In this document: in pieces, positions 39,661 to 52,784 of the stretch
Position numbering within the stretch: the first letter of the stretch is position 1
Layout: each line of letters starts with the position of its first letter
NCBI GenBank assembly: GCA_016859345.1
Contig: CM029124.1
Location: 11,178,001 to 11,242,000 of the forward strand
DNA length: 64,000 nucleotides
Source: Istiophorus platypterus
Taxonomy: Eukaryota; Chordata; Actinopteri; Istiophoriformes; Istiophoridae
Direction: 5' to 3'
Position numbers and translations under genes: made by a program
Notes under the pieces: generated by a model
Databases searched by the model: none
Told to the model about the DNA's origin: nothing
Seen by the model: only the letters and a program-made list of their open reading frames with translations

Positions 39661-41496
39661 AAAACACTTACACACTGTGAAATGTGCGGACAAGTAATTT
39701 TGTTACATTTGTCAACAGTACTCTAAGTAGAGTGTCAAAAGCAGAGTAAATATGCTGGATTTAACGTTTAAAATGATCCATGCTACAGATGGAAATATAA
39801 ATCATGCATTATATAAATATCAGGCTTTGTTATATTTTATTAAATTTTTTTTGTTTGCTTTGTTCTCCCAAAAACCAGCAGGTCTCCCAGTGTTTTTTCT
39901 AACAATTATTAAATTTAGATTCATAGTTATGGTACAATAAGCCTATTAAGGTTTTGGAAGGCAGGTGGTGATACGAAATTCCTCTGAATCCCTGTGCTGA
40001 ACATTCAGTAACTCAGTGCCTCATATGCTAAGTGGAGAAAACAGTCATTTGTCAGAGATTTGACATCCTCATCAGTCTCATATTGTATCAGCCTCTTCTT
40101 CTTAGTGCAGGTAATGAACATTGTGGACTCATCAGTGTAACAGATGCACCAGATTTTATCTTGAGTGGCTCCTCCCCATCTCCATTTACTGTACGGAGCC
40201 ATGTCATCCAATTGATCAAGTGACCAAATGAAAAACAGTGCACCATAAACTATCCAAAGGTCTCGGTCGTAAAACCCAGGAGATGCCAACAGCAAATTTA
40301 GGTATTCATTCATCCTGTTTTAACCAATAAGGCCAGATTGCTCAAATAAACCGCTACACTCCCCATGTTTCCAACCTTTACAACCAATTAGAATAATAAA
40401 AGCAGCAGACTGCCCTGTCATATTTAAATTTAAAACACCTGCAGGCAACATGCTTTATTGTTTTACAGGTACACAGAGAACAATAAGTTAAACATTGGAT
40501 TTGAATGGATTTCTCTTTATATAGCCAACAACTGATAAATTACAATAAAATCTTTAATAGACCCTGATATCAGACACAGGAAAGAAAGCTTGGGAGTGAA
40601 AAGAACGTGGGCCAAGGCAGGTGGGTGCTTTTTGGATTAATTCATGCGTTCATTAAAAGTATTCGATCAGCTGGCCCAGTGGGTCGGCACTCTTTCCATT
40701 CAGTGGGAAGCCTGTTCCTTTCTGTGTAGTTTGCATCAGCTTGCACAGTATGTTTTACGGAAAAAAAATATATTTGTGTGTATTGTCAATACACCTGTCA
40801 ACCCTCCTGGCATTCCCAGGAGGCGCTCAATTTCCACTTCTCTCCACCCAGTGTCCACCCATGTTGCACTTCCCACCCATTGCCAAATGAACACCACGGT
40901 GTCCACAGCCACACAGTATCACAACACGTTCAGATTCTCACCTGTTCAGACCGGCTGAGATGGCATGGAACCAGAGCAGAGCAGTTATACATAATTCCAG
41001 ACATCCTGGAAAGAAGAATTTCCCTCTTCAACAGAAAGCATTTTACCCTCTGTAAAATGTGCATATTTTGTGTTGAAAAAATAAGATGCAATTTTCCTGA
41101 GCTTTGAGCTTTCTATTGCAGTGGATGGCAATGTTAGTTGCTAATCATAATGTAACATCTTTCTTTCTCCCTTTCAACCGCAAATTATCTCCTATTATAA
41201 ACTTGATAATATGGATGCAATTTTCACACTGTACATTTGTGCTTATACATACAACATCATCACGATAATACAAGGCAAAACAGTTGCTAAATAATAAACA
41301 GACCACGGCCTGGTTGTTAATCATGACTGTTTTCTTTGCAGCTGTCCAGTGTATCTTGTGTGTCAAAACGTAATATACACAACTATCATTATTAGTCACA
41401 AATTCTTTAAAAAATTAGAACATTGCAAATATTAGTCATGTGATTTACATATCTCTGTTAATATTCATTATTCTGAAAATTCTAACCACACTAAAC

Positions 41497-41815
41497 TGAT
41501 GATTTTTTTCATTATAAACTTGGTAAATATTTTCTCGATTAATTGATAAATTGTTGATTAAAGGATCGATATAATGCTTGAAAATACTGATGCATGAATC
41601 TGAGTTTCCCCTTGTCCTCAGTTATGCCTTCAAAAGATTTGTTCTGTCTGAAGAACATTCTGAAATCCAGAGCTATTCAGTTTACTATGTTATAAATTTA
41701 GAAAGGCAATAAATCCTCACAGTGGAAAGAGAGAGAACAATAAAAAAAGACTAACAGGATTGTATCGTTGCCAATTATCTTTCTGTTGAACAACTCAAAC
41801 AACTATTTGACCAAG
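41497..41815. repeat. decayed dispersed repeat (GATTAATC family)
   Basis: The segment has CTGATGATTTTTTTCATTAT, then TTTTCTCGATTAATTGATAAATTG, AGAGCTATTCAGTTTACTATG and an A-rich tail. It is a third relic of the GATTAATC family, diverged and internally shortened. Confidence 0.5.
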
Positions 41816-44800
41816 TTTTTTAGGTTTATGTAATTTCACATAGCCACAACCATACAAATTAGCATAGTGCAGCTTCAACTGAGCTCATGTATTCAGAGTT
41901 CAATTCAGATAAATGATAACCAGGGGCAACTGGGGGTGCAGTGCTTTGCCGTCAGCATCTGGGCAAAAGCAGCCTGGGACGGAAACATCAACCTTGTGAT
42001 TCATGGACAAACCACTCTACCCACTGCTCCCAATTAAGAACAATTTAACACATAGAGGTGAAATCTCAAGTGGGAAGTGATTGTGTTACAGTGTATCCAG
42101 CCATACAGTCAAGGACCAAAAAGCCTTAACAGGTTACATCACAGGTACGTTATGTCTCAACTGGGCTCGTAAGTTGATCTTAACAGCCTGAAAATCAAAC
42201 AAGTAATATACCTGACACAGTAATGTAATACCAACTGTTCAATGCTGATGTGTAACCTAAAACTAGGGAGTGTAAACAAACTTGATACCACTTTAAACAT
42301 CATCCCAGACAGACACACACGTGCATTTGTGTTCCCTTTGGTTAGGTGTGTTTGACCAGCGCAGAGCTATTCATTACCCACTATCAGTAATCAGTACTAG
42401 CAAGGGGGCCCCGGTGCTTTAATGATGTGAGCGATTAGCCCCTGCAAACAGGCTAGTCTGCACATGGCTCACACCCGGCTAGAGATAGCTTTCAAATGCC
42501 AAACGTAAGAGCCAAGGCTAAATATCCAGGCAAGCAGCTGTTACCAAAGCCTGACTGGCCTCTTCTCGAGTGTGTTTATCTATACAACCCACCTACACCA
42601 GTTCAAGATACCAAGAAAATTCATTAACTGAATACCGTAAGGCATTTGGTCACTAGGCAAGGAGACTTTAAGGATGTGTAACACATGCTCTATACTGCTG
42701 GCCTTTCACACATGCCCATAATTTCAGCTGTACCAGGCAACCTTAGTTTTCTATGAGAACTACTTGTTTAAACTGGACTCGATATCAGTAAACTGCACAC
42801 ATCAAGCTTATGCTCTCTAATCCAGCTGGTCAGTGATGTTGGAACTGAAGAGAACTACAGGGACAACTGACAAAAAGGGATCCAGTCCCTGTTAATGGAT
42901 TGCAGCAATTAAGTAAACTGTTTTTTAATTTGCTCTTTAAGTCCCAGTAAAACGAAAGATGGCATTTACAGCTCATTAGTTTTTTTTATATTTTCCATGC
43001 CATCATGCATGACTATTTAATAGTAAATGCCATTTTTTTTTTTTTTTTACTTTCCAATCCAAATCTGTTTTACTTCCTAAAAAACAGTACATCTAAAATT
43101 GTTTATTTTACTGCAAAAAAGTAATAACTTCAATCAGTGATGTGCTTATTTTATGTCAGCTTTGGCTACCCCATGGGATTCTCTGCCTAAGATATATCAA
43201 ATAGGTTTGAGCTTTTGAGTGATCACTCCCTGTATTATATCCTGCCTTGATATTTCAGTACGGCCTGACAAATTAGGGAACTAAGATGTTCCCGAAATGC
43301 TCTTTACTGACAATTTTAGTCTCAACTTAATGCTTAATGAAGGCAGAGAGGAACACAACCAGAAAGTGATCTAGACTTAGGCAATGTATCAAAATGACAA
43401 CGAATCATATAGGGCTGTCATTACCATAATTAATCATCCATCTTTGGAAAAAAATGTGCGGTTCATGCAAAAGAAAAAACAAAAAAAAAACAATTGAAAG
43501 CATTTACTTAGAATGAAAGATGGCAAAAATAAGTTGTTTTTGTTTTTTTTCAAACAAGCTCCCATTGCTCTCATTTTTCTAAAATTTACTTTACTTTACA
43601 TGTTTGTTTTTAGTCACCAACACTGCAGGTGCTTCCCTCTGCAGGATGATGTAACTGCGATGATGTGATTCCTAAGTGAGTGCTCATTGTTTGCATGTGG
43701 CTGTGGAAGAGAGTAGCCCTCGGTGCTAGTAGTGATCTCAATGTGCACTTGACACAGAAATGAAAAGCTGTTATGCAGTTAATGTTCATTCGGTTTCCCC
43801 ACTTTTATTTTTTTATATATATATATTAACCCCCCCCCCTGCCCACCTGTGTCACGAAGTGCATTTTATCACATTCCCAGTGAAGAAGTGCACTGAGCTG
43901 AATTGTGCTGATGCTAAACGCAGTCATAAAGGTTGTGATGTTTAGCCTGGGTATTTTGGTTCGAAAGACTGAACCTAATGGGAAAATGTATAAACACCCT
44001 TATATGCTTTTCAGAATTGCTACCAGCAAATGAAAGATTTAATGTGAGCTGTGAGTGCTCTCTTACTGTGATGAGCTGGAATGGTTTGAACCTGATAAAC
44101 TCCATGTACCTTTTTATGCAATGTACTTTCACAGGTAACAATATACTAGGTAGAAAAACTAAGAGGCAAAAGGAAATGAGGACTCTAGTCAGTGTTTGTC
44201 ATGACTGTATCATATCTGCACATATGATAAGGAGGTATTCTAGATTAATAGAAATAATGACTTAATGAAAAAGTGAAGATATACTGATGGTGAGTAATAC
44301 AAAGAATATAACCTAAGGATGTGAATAATGGTTAGCCTTACAGACAAATTATCTAACAGCATGTCTGCACAGACCATGTAGCGTGGGCGGCACATTAAAA
44401 GAGTAGTAGCTCTATTGCTCCATGCATGTCTACACAGAAGCCTTTTAGGCACAGTAATGAATTGTAGGGTGACACAGCTCAAACACCCTCTGTAGACACA
44501 GCGTAACCACTGTGCCCTGGAGGTTTCTTCTTGTACTATTCCTGCAAAATTTAAAAGTGATCAGCAAACTAAAATGCACCAAATATGTCCACATCTTGTT
44601 GTGTATACCAGTTTTAATTAAACAATAACAAAGAACTACAAAGTGGGTGACATATACACTGAACTTCCTAGAGCCGTTTCACAATTCAACAAAGTCTCCC
44701 CGCTAGTTCGCCTTTGGAAAGCCTTTAATGTTAAGCGGCACATGAAACACACATAGTAAGATAGGAGAGAGAATAATCTCCAAACACAGAGATTCAGTTA

Positions 44801-46890
44801 GGACAGGCCTGCAGACGTACTGATACCTGAACAAAAACACCACTTTCTCTCTCGTCACCAGAAGACAGACGTGTATTGCACAAGAAATTCTGCACAAGAA
44901 AGTACGTTACTTTGAAGGACGACACTGTCCCACGATGGTCCAGATTAGCCATGCTGCCAAAAAGGACCACAACAGCATGGGTCTGTTATCCAATGTTGTG
45001 TGGCCGCAGTGGAAATGCATGTATTCACTGCTTGGCAGAGCACAATGTGATTATGGTGGGCTATGCCCAAGTAACAAGCAAAGTAACAAAACCAGTCTGA
45101 ACTGTAACTGCACCAAACACCAAAAGCACTTATCACCAGTACATATATCATTATAATATTTAAAAGGCCATATCTGATACTCTATATTGGTATAACCCAT
45201 AAGCTGAAGCTGAAAAGTAAACCTACAAGCAGTGCAGTAAGTAGATAATGTATTCTGCTGCATCCAATGTCAACAGAGCCCGGTGGTCCACTAAAACTCT
45301 CATTTTCTCTAATTCAGAGCGAGTGAGGCACAGATCACAGAGGTTCTAATCCTAATGCCTTAGTCATCTCATGACCACATTCTAAATCTCTAAACCCTCG
45401 CTGAGCTCAGTCCATGTGGGTGCCCCAACCACTCTGCGCTGTCTGCTTAGCATCAACAAGGCCCTATCCATATCACAAGGCACACTACTCTGCACAATAG
45501 GAACCCCTTAGCCACATGGTCTTAAAACCATGCAGCTGATGCCAGACAAAGGAACGCTTTTGACTTTTTGAAAAATCATTCACCGTAGTGGGTGACCTTT
45601 ACCCTTACTAATCGCTGCATGGCTAGGATTGTTGCTCGAAGCTTTAACACATAATGGCATGACTAGTCCCTCTGCAGAAAAATAAAATCCAAAAGGGAAT
45701 GTTCGTAAGTGTGAAGTATATGGTAACCTTTGTGAATGTATCTGGATGAATGATAGAAAATTATAAGTTGTTTCAGAAAATTAATGGGCACAAATTAATT
45801 TGCAAAAACCTTCCAAATGCATGATACAGTTTATTTGAGGAAGAGTTCAGAGGAATTGGACAATACAATAAATAATGAGTGGACAACTTGCCTTCTGCCT
45901 CGATGTAGGCCTGAATAAAGTGATGAAAATATCCAGTACTTCCATCTGGTCTTTCAAGGTCAAGACAACCACTCAATCTATTTTAAAAATCTATATCAGG
46001 CAGCTGCATTATGCTATATAGATCTGAGGCTATTAAGATTAGACATCTCAATTCTTCTTATCATTACCCACGTTTGTAAGTAAGTTCCACATACACACTA
46101 TGGATTCTACCAAGATATATAAAATAAAGACTACATTTCAGCTTTTAAAAGCCTGCTTAAGTGGTATGTCTGCCATCACACAATGTGGTACATTCAGCCC
46201 CTGTAAGTTCCCCTGACTGCTTCAAAGGGACTCTGTGATGGCTAGTATAAAAGACAGAGTGCACTCATTTATATTGAAATTGATCTTTTGTGTGCCAACA
46301 CAGCACTGTGAGTAACATTCAGATGAACATCCATTCAACTGAATGTTCAAAAATGCAGTGAAAGCACAGTAAGGTGCTGCCTGAAAGCTTAAACCAAAGG
46401 GCATCTGAGACCTTAGGTCCATGTCCTTAAGATACTAAAGCACTGAAGCATCAAGTTAGAGTAGGTCACATCAGAAAACAGGAGTTTCATGAACACAGCT
46501 AATGTCTAGAAAAACACCAAATGGTTAGAAATAAATTGTTGTGTTTTTTGTATCTACTGAGGCAATGACACTGGTCACTGAAAATATCAAATGTAGAAAT
46601 GGGTTAGACGGTGTTAGGTAAGGGAAGGATGACTATGGGTACAATGTTAGTAATGATAATGTGACAGTATTTAGGCATTTCAGCAGGAGGTTAGGTCAGT
46701 AAGGTCCTATGAATATATGAGGGTGGTTAATGACAGATATCTGCACTAAGACAAGACTGTATGCTTTTGTTTGGAGCCAAGTTGGAAATTCAACAAGCCA
46801 CTGGCTCACTTCAAAACATATTTCTCAAATAGTTTGTGGAGACTCCCTGATCAGTTACTTTTCCTTTAAGCCAATCTCAGTCTTTTATTT

Positions 46891-46981
<91 letters not shown>
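46891..46981. repeat. (TA)n(TG)n compound microsatellite
   Basis: Ten TA units are followed directly by about 35 TG units and then TCTCTC. The long cysteine-valine frame across it is a repeat artefact. Confidence 0.97.
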
Positions 46982-46982
<1 letters not shown>

Positions 46983-49900
46983 TCTCTATCACATAACCTA
47001 TTGTGCACATTGACAAAGTCAGGCAGCATGTTTTTATTGTATAACTTTTACCAAAGCAACAGAAATGATCTTTTTTTTAACTATTCTGGGGACGTGTAAA
47101 TGTACAATCACTGTGTAGTGTACTAGACTGTAATGTTTAGAGACATGGCAGAGAATAACTTTTAAAAAGTTTGCCCTACACTGTTGCCTGCACTGCATCG
47201 CACAACAACGTTTACAGCATGGCTAAAAGAATTTTCCACAGTGGTGACAGGCACAACAGAAGTAATGCCAGCCCCCCTCGGGTCAACAGCTCAAAGCTGG
47301 AACGCATCCAGACAGACTAAAGTCACAATAAACAAATAAATAATGCAAATGCCCTAAATTCAACTTTCAAATAGGTTATTTCTTCAGCTCCACATGAAGT
47401 GAAAAGCAAATTAGACTGTTTTCTTCTTTTCTTTTTCAATTAACTTCTCAGTGAAAAGTAAACTAATAATGGTCAAAGGCCAAGACGCATACATTTTTTC
47501 TCCAAGCCAGATTTGGCTAACAGCACATAGCATCTCATTGACATTTCCACTAAACGCTTTTCAAGGGAGGGAAAAACACTTATCAGATGCTGAATAGCCA
47601 GTTACCATATGTGATATGTGATCTACATTTAATTAAGGAAGAATATGAAATTCAACGCTTTGACAGCTTTACTGCTTGGCTTCTGTACAATACCTCAATC
47701 TCTGTAAGCTTATTAACCATGACTTACTTTCCCAATATACTTATATGCAGTTATATTTTTGACTTGAGATATCACCTTTGTTTTAGCTCTCACTCTGGAA
47801 TTGCAAAGGTGAGATGAGGAGTTGAACATTAAACTGACAGAAGATGACACTGATAATGATGAACGTAATATACAAAGATATCATTGCATGATATATTTTA
47901 GTATCTAATTATTTTTTTTCACCTATAAGTGGACTGACATACAAAATTTGTGAAAAATTCTTAATTGACAATAATGAGGGGAGCAATAAGAGGGCAGCAT
48001 TGCAGACAATTTGAGACTGATGGAGGGGAAAGAAAAAGATCCACCACTCATGAAATGTGTGATTATGTTAAAATTGATAATCCCAGACTACATTGACAAC
48101 ATTCCCCTGACACAGAGATCAGATCATCAATCAGTCTCTGGTACCACACCTGTGTTTTTGACTCATCTCCATGTTCATTGAAGCCTATTATACAGGTTCA
48201 GTACTAATGGATCTCATTCGCAAATTTCATTCCATAACACGTGGGTACAGTGAAATTGAGAGTTTACTGCCTCTGATATCTGACGCAGAGCTGCTGATCT
48301 GATAATGGTGTTCTTGCTGTGGAGTACCCGCCCTCCACTGCGTGGAAACCGAGAGGAAAAGGTGGTAAATCATAACACGGGCTCGCGACCTACGGCATTT
48401 CCTCTGAATCTGTGAAAGAATATCATTGGACATCAAAACACCAGGGGGAAGGTGAAAAGAAAGAGGAAAAAAAAAAGCATTTCACAGGTGCTTCTGTTTC
48501 CTCTTCCTGTCACTATGCACTTAGGCCCAAATCATTTCAGGCATCACTACCCACGAGTCTCTTATCAAATACTACTGAAATAGTTACCCTGAGGTGTCCA
48601 TTGTGCATATGAATAAAGTCATATTTGCCAAATGATAAGTAAGTTATGATAGTACTGTGGGGAAAATATTCTTTATCCTGTGATGAAATCCCATTTTTTA
48701 AACTCACCCTGTTTTTTTTTTACTGTGCAAAACCTGAGGGGCAAAAATTTTAAACTGAGAGGCACACACTGTATTTTGAAAATAGCAAATCCAAGACTAC
48801 TGTACATTACTGACCTATAACCATTCATCTCAGTCCCTCCTTGAACTTATAGTCTTGCCTGCTTTTTGGGGAAATTCTGGCACCTTAGAGTCTTATCTAT
48901 ATCTAATCTATATCTAACACATTTAAAGCTGCTTTAATGAAAGTAGAGATTGTTCCCTTACTGTTTGTGTTTTCCCCTTGTGTGTGTTTTCATATATGTG
49001 TATTTGTATCCTTAACGTGTAAATGTACATTCCTGATCCATTTAAAGATTTATGTCTTCAGTAGGAGCCAGTGGACTTGGGAGAGTGCCAAAGACATGGT
49101 AGGGATGTCAGAACATATCCAAGGACAGACCAACATATTGTTCGTTTTTGCCTTTTCATGGGATGTGATGCTAGTGATAGAAACATAAAACATAAGTTTC
49201 ATCCTTTACCTGCCAGTTGATTATGTCACAGATTTTAGCAGAATACAATACATTACGCCTAAAATTAGACCTTTTGTTTTACTCCCGAGATTGTTTTCTG
49301 CCTTCATTGCTCAAGGGCTGCAACATAAGTGCACTCCGATTTCTTACAGAAGCAGAATGCTTTTTGTGAGAAGTGCTAATGCAACAGACAAGATTAAATC
49401 ATTAGTCAGTCATGGAAGTGTTGCAGGCCTTGTTACTTACTTTTTATCAGACACACTCAAACACACAAACCTGGTGTGAGGACATGTAATGAAGAGATGA
49501 AGACTAAATTAATGCTAACTGCTCATCCCAAGCGATGAGAGCATTGGCTGCCTTGAGCTGTGTAACTGTTGACTGGTGAGCATTGTATTTCAATACTGAA
49601 AGATAATGCTGAGGTAGAATAGCATTCAAAGCCATCCAGTTCTCTAGCAAGCTGCTGCACCTGATATAACCTGCTTTATCTGCTGAGGCCGACTACCCAG
49701 TGGGATGAATAGTCGCATTTTGACTTCCACCTGTATGCGCCACATCCTGCAGGCTTTCCTCTTCATCCTTTGGTGTGAACACGAAACTCCATTACATCTA
49801 AGGATAAGTCCCTACTGCCTAATTTGTCCCCTCTGGTTCACTTCAGTTACTAGAGCATTTTATAACCTTTTAGTTCCCATTATTAATGCTTAAAGAGAAG

Positions 49901-52281
49901 ATGCCTTGGGCTGCCTGTCCTTCCATCATGACAGTAAAAAAGGTATAAGCTCTTTACCAGTTCTGACACTTGGAGCGGTGGGAAAGACCTCATATCAATC
50001 AAGCTGCAACCACCAATGCTGCGGTGAGGAAGTACTTCAATCAGCAGTTCATTTAATGGCCTAAAGAAAAACTCAAAGTTCAGTATCTAAAGCCAATTCC
50101 GCAACATTTTATACCTGTGGCCATTTGGAAAATATCTGTAAACTCACTTCCAGTTTTTCTATCAATGTTTTATGGTAGAATCATCATGCAAAAGTGAAAA
50201 AAAAAAAAAATCTCCAAGCAAAAATGCCAAACATTCTTTAGTTCTACTTTCTTGACTGTGAGGATTTGCAGTTTTCCTTCGTCTTTCCTTCGTCTGTCAT
50301 GATCACAAATTAAATATGTGTGGGATTTGGACTGTCAGTTGCAGGAATCATGCAAATCTGAAGACATCAAACCTTGGGTGTAGAAAACCTATATGCATTT
50401 TTTCAAAAGCAAACAACCGATCAGTAGCTGCATTCCTACAGGGTGTAATGTAGGGCACCAGAACTTGTCACATCATTCAGGCAGAAAAACACTTAATTAT
50501 ACGCTAATTACCAAGGTGCACAGAACAAAAACAAACAAACTAACTATGAAATACATATTCCCACTGAGAAGGTAAAACAATGGGACACATACTATTGCAC
50601 ACACATATGTGAACATATGGTGCAGAGGTCATTTGAAGCTGACTGTAACATCCAGGGGTACATGTCTAATTACACACTGTCGGCACAGCATTGCCTGTTT
50701 TAATTAAGAAGCCTGTGAAGCATCCAAGCTACCTGTGGATTGTGCTGGAAATGTGAAAGCATTCGATTTCTGACAGGCCCTTACTTTTGAATTGCTCTAT
50801 ACAATTGTGCTGATAGCTACTTGACAGTCATATTAAAGTAGAATGACAGAAAAATCTTAACTCAAGTCCCGCTCTCCTGTTTCTTCTGGAACTTTTATAC
50901 CTTTTATACCTAACAGGAAGCACTGGATAGCACTTTGTCCGCACAGAAAACCTTTTTTCCTTGTCATAGCAAGAACACTGCAGATGTACCTTATAATATT
51001 AATGAGGTCCATTTCATTTAATTGTCACTATAGGACAAGCCACTAGAACTGGAACACCTAAATTGAGTGCAGCTGCCAATAATGTTATTACTTACTTACT
51101 ACTAATGTAATTAATTAGGCTAGTGAATATTCTTGGGGCTGATAGTTGAAGGGTTTTTCTGTTATGTCTGGATGTCCAATTGCCAATTGGAACACGAGGT
51201 CTCAAAGAGAATCTGAACCACAACTGTCACGATCAAACGGGCTTCCTTTAAATGCTGTTGCTCTACAGAGTCCAAACAGCTGTTTGTGGCATCTGGAAAA
51301 CTGGCACAATGTTCAGTCTGCAACCTTCAAATAAAGTCGCAAAGACTGGAGACCAGTTTCGAAGCTGAATGCGTTTAGTTTCCTTAAGGTTAACTACCAG
51401 ATAAGAGGCAAGTCAGCAAGAAATACCACAATTAAGACAAATAGGAGTATTAAACTGTAAGATATATGTGACCTTATTATCCGTGTTGCTATGTTAACAT
51501 GTTAAAAAAAAAAAAAATGTCGGTATGCCTTCAATTTATCTCAGACACCTTTGAGGTACCAAACACCAAGTCAAGCACTTATAGGGACCCCGTGGTGCTG
51601 CTTGGGTTAGTTGGTGCTGCAGTTTGCAGTAGTCATCCGGAGACATGGGCTTTCACTTTCAAAGTGAATAGGTACTGCAATTATTTGGGCTTTCCAAAAC
51701 TTAAAAAGAGCTGACTTCAGAACCAGATCAACCTTGTTAGGTTTCTTGTAATGTACGACTGTGGCTCTGTGAAAGGAGTGAGTGTTTGACATAAGTTTCG
51801 AGGAGGCATCCGTGACCTCCTGCAGCGCCTCACTTGCTCACACTCGCAGGGGTAACGCCGATTAAACGCTGTAATTTGAAAATGAAAATGAAGCCAGATA
51901 CAAAAAGTCAGCCAATGGGAAGCGCAGCTGTGGACGATCAGCCGGTGAACACATCCACTAATTAAGGTTTCCTCCCTAAAGAAGAAAATAAATAAATTAA
52001 AGACAGTTTCTTTAATCTGCCTCATACAGACCAAAAACTAACTGGGAAAAGAAAAGAATAAGAAAAAGCAGCGGCAGTCAGCATAAGCGTCTGCGCGGTC
52101 CATCACACCAATAACAGCATTTTACGGTCCACCGCGGGCATTAGCGGGATCCCGTCCTCAGATAATCCAGAGCCAACGCTGATGCGCTCGGTGTTTGAAA
52201 ACTTCACCCCCCGCAAGATTAGCAGCGCGGATCAGGGCAGGGTTGAGGTGAACGACTGCGCCTCGCCAATGGATTACTCAC

Positions 52282-52500
52282 TTCACGGCGGGGAACCGAC
52301 ATGATACGGTGAAAACACTGGCACCGCACGCCTGCCTGAACGAGCTCTGCCGTCCTGGTACAATAATGATGATGATAATAATAATAATGACGATAATAAT
52401 GATAATAATAATAAGACAAACCTCGTAGAGCGCACGGACCGGGCTGCGTGTCCGCGTCACAGCGCCCGTGTGGTTAATTGGTGAACAGGAAAAATATAAC
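52282..52500 (-). other. pcdh15: predicted non-coding exon 1 of pcdh15 (5' UTR); transcription start unknown
   Basis: Within the CpG-rich block the minus strand has a near-consensus donor, GTGAA followed by gtgagtaat, ending an exon at 52282. It is the best donor I found between exon 2 and the CpG island on this strand, and mammalian PCDH15 also starts with a non-coding first exon. The upper limit given is only a placeholder. A TATA-like TATATTTT at 52498-52491 would place initiation near 52465, but a CpG-type promoter with scattered starts is equally likely. The exon would contain an ATT/ATC-rich repeat (52364-52413) and an ATG at 52302-52300. It is inferred from position and splice consensus only. 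Confidence 0.5.
52364..52413. repeat. (AAT/GAT)n trinucleotide repeat in the predicted pcdh15 leader
   Basis: About 16 imperfect AAT, GAT and GAC triplets. On the pcdh15 strand they read as ATT/ATC. The tract lies 80-130 nt upstream of the exon 1 donor, so it is in the 5' UTR if transcription starts above it. Confidence 0.9.
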
Positions 52501-52742
52501 GACAGTCCCACATACAATCAAAAGATGAAAACATCTCACCATCTTTTGGCTCCAGAGGTACTTAAAATATCCTTATGGGCGGGAGACGGAGCCAGTGATA
52601 CCGGGCCGGCCGGGCTGCTACAGCCTCTTCACGCGGGCGCATGAGCACCGTGCTTCCCCCCCCCCCCCCGGCGTCTTTAGCCCGACACGGCAGGAGACAG
52701 CGACACCTGGACCGGAGGGGTCGTATCCGGGCTCCCGTTCAG

Positions 52743-52784
52743 GTCTCTCCCTCTCCCTCTCCCTCTCCCTCTCCCTCACCCTCA
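52743..52784. repeat. (CTCTCC)n hexamer repeat
   Basis: Six CTCTCC-type units ending in CTCACC. On the pcdh15 strand it is a GGGAGA-type purine tract in the promoter. Confidence 0.92.

Larger units (their letters stand above)
35328..52281 (-). other. pcdh15: pcdh15 intron 1 (about 17 kb)
   Basis: This is the proposed first intron, from donor gtgagtaat below 52282 to the T-rich acceptor of exon 2. It contains an ATA/ACA repeat (38.37 kb), two decayed dispersed repeats (39.4-39.7 and 41.5-41.8 kb), poly-T tracts (about 43.0 kb) and a TA/TG compound repeat (46.9 kb). In 35.4-38.3, 41.9-46.8 and 47.0-52.0 kb I see no coding exon or RNA gene. The longest open frame, minus strand 40005-40313, has no recognisable domain or convincing splice pair. 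The upper boundary depends on the exon 1 prediction. Confidence 0.6.

Noticed and set aside
40005..40313. 102-codon minus-strand frame with several aromatic residues
   Set aside because: It was considered as a transposase or pcdh15 exon, but it has no recognisable motif and lacks convincing splice sites; left as part of intron 1.
46730..47099. Two overlapping plus-strand frames rich in Cys-Val
   Set aside because: They read through the TA/TG repeat at 46891-46981.
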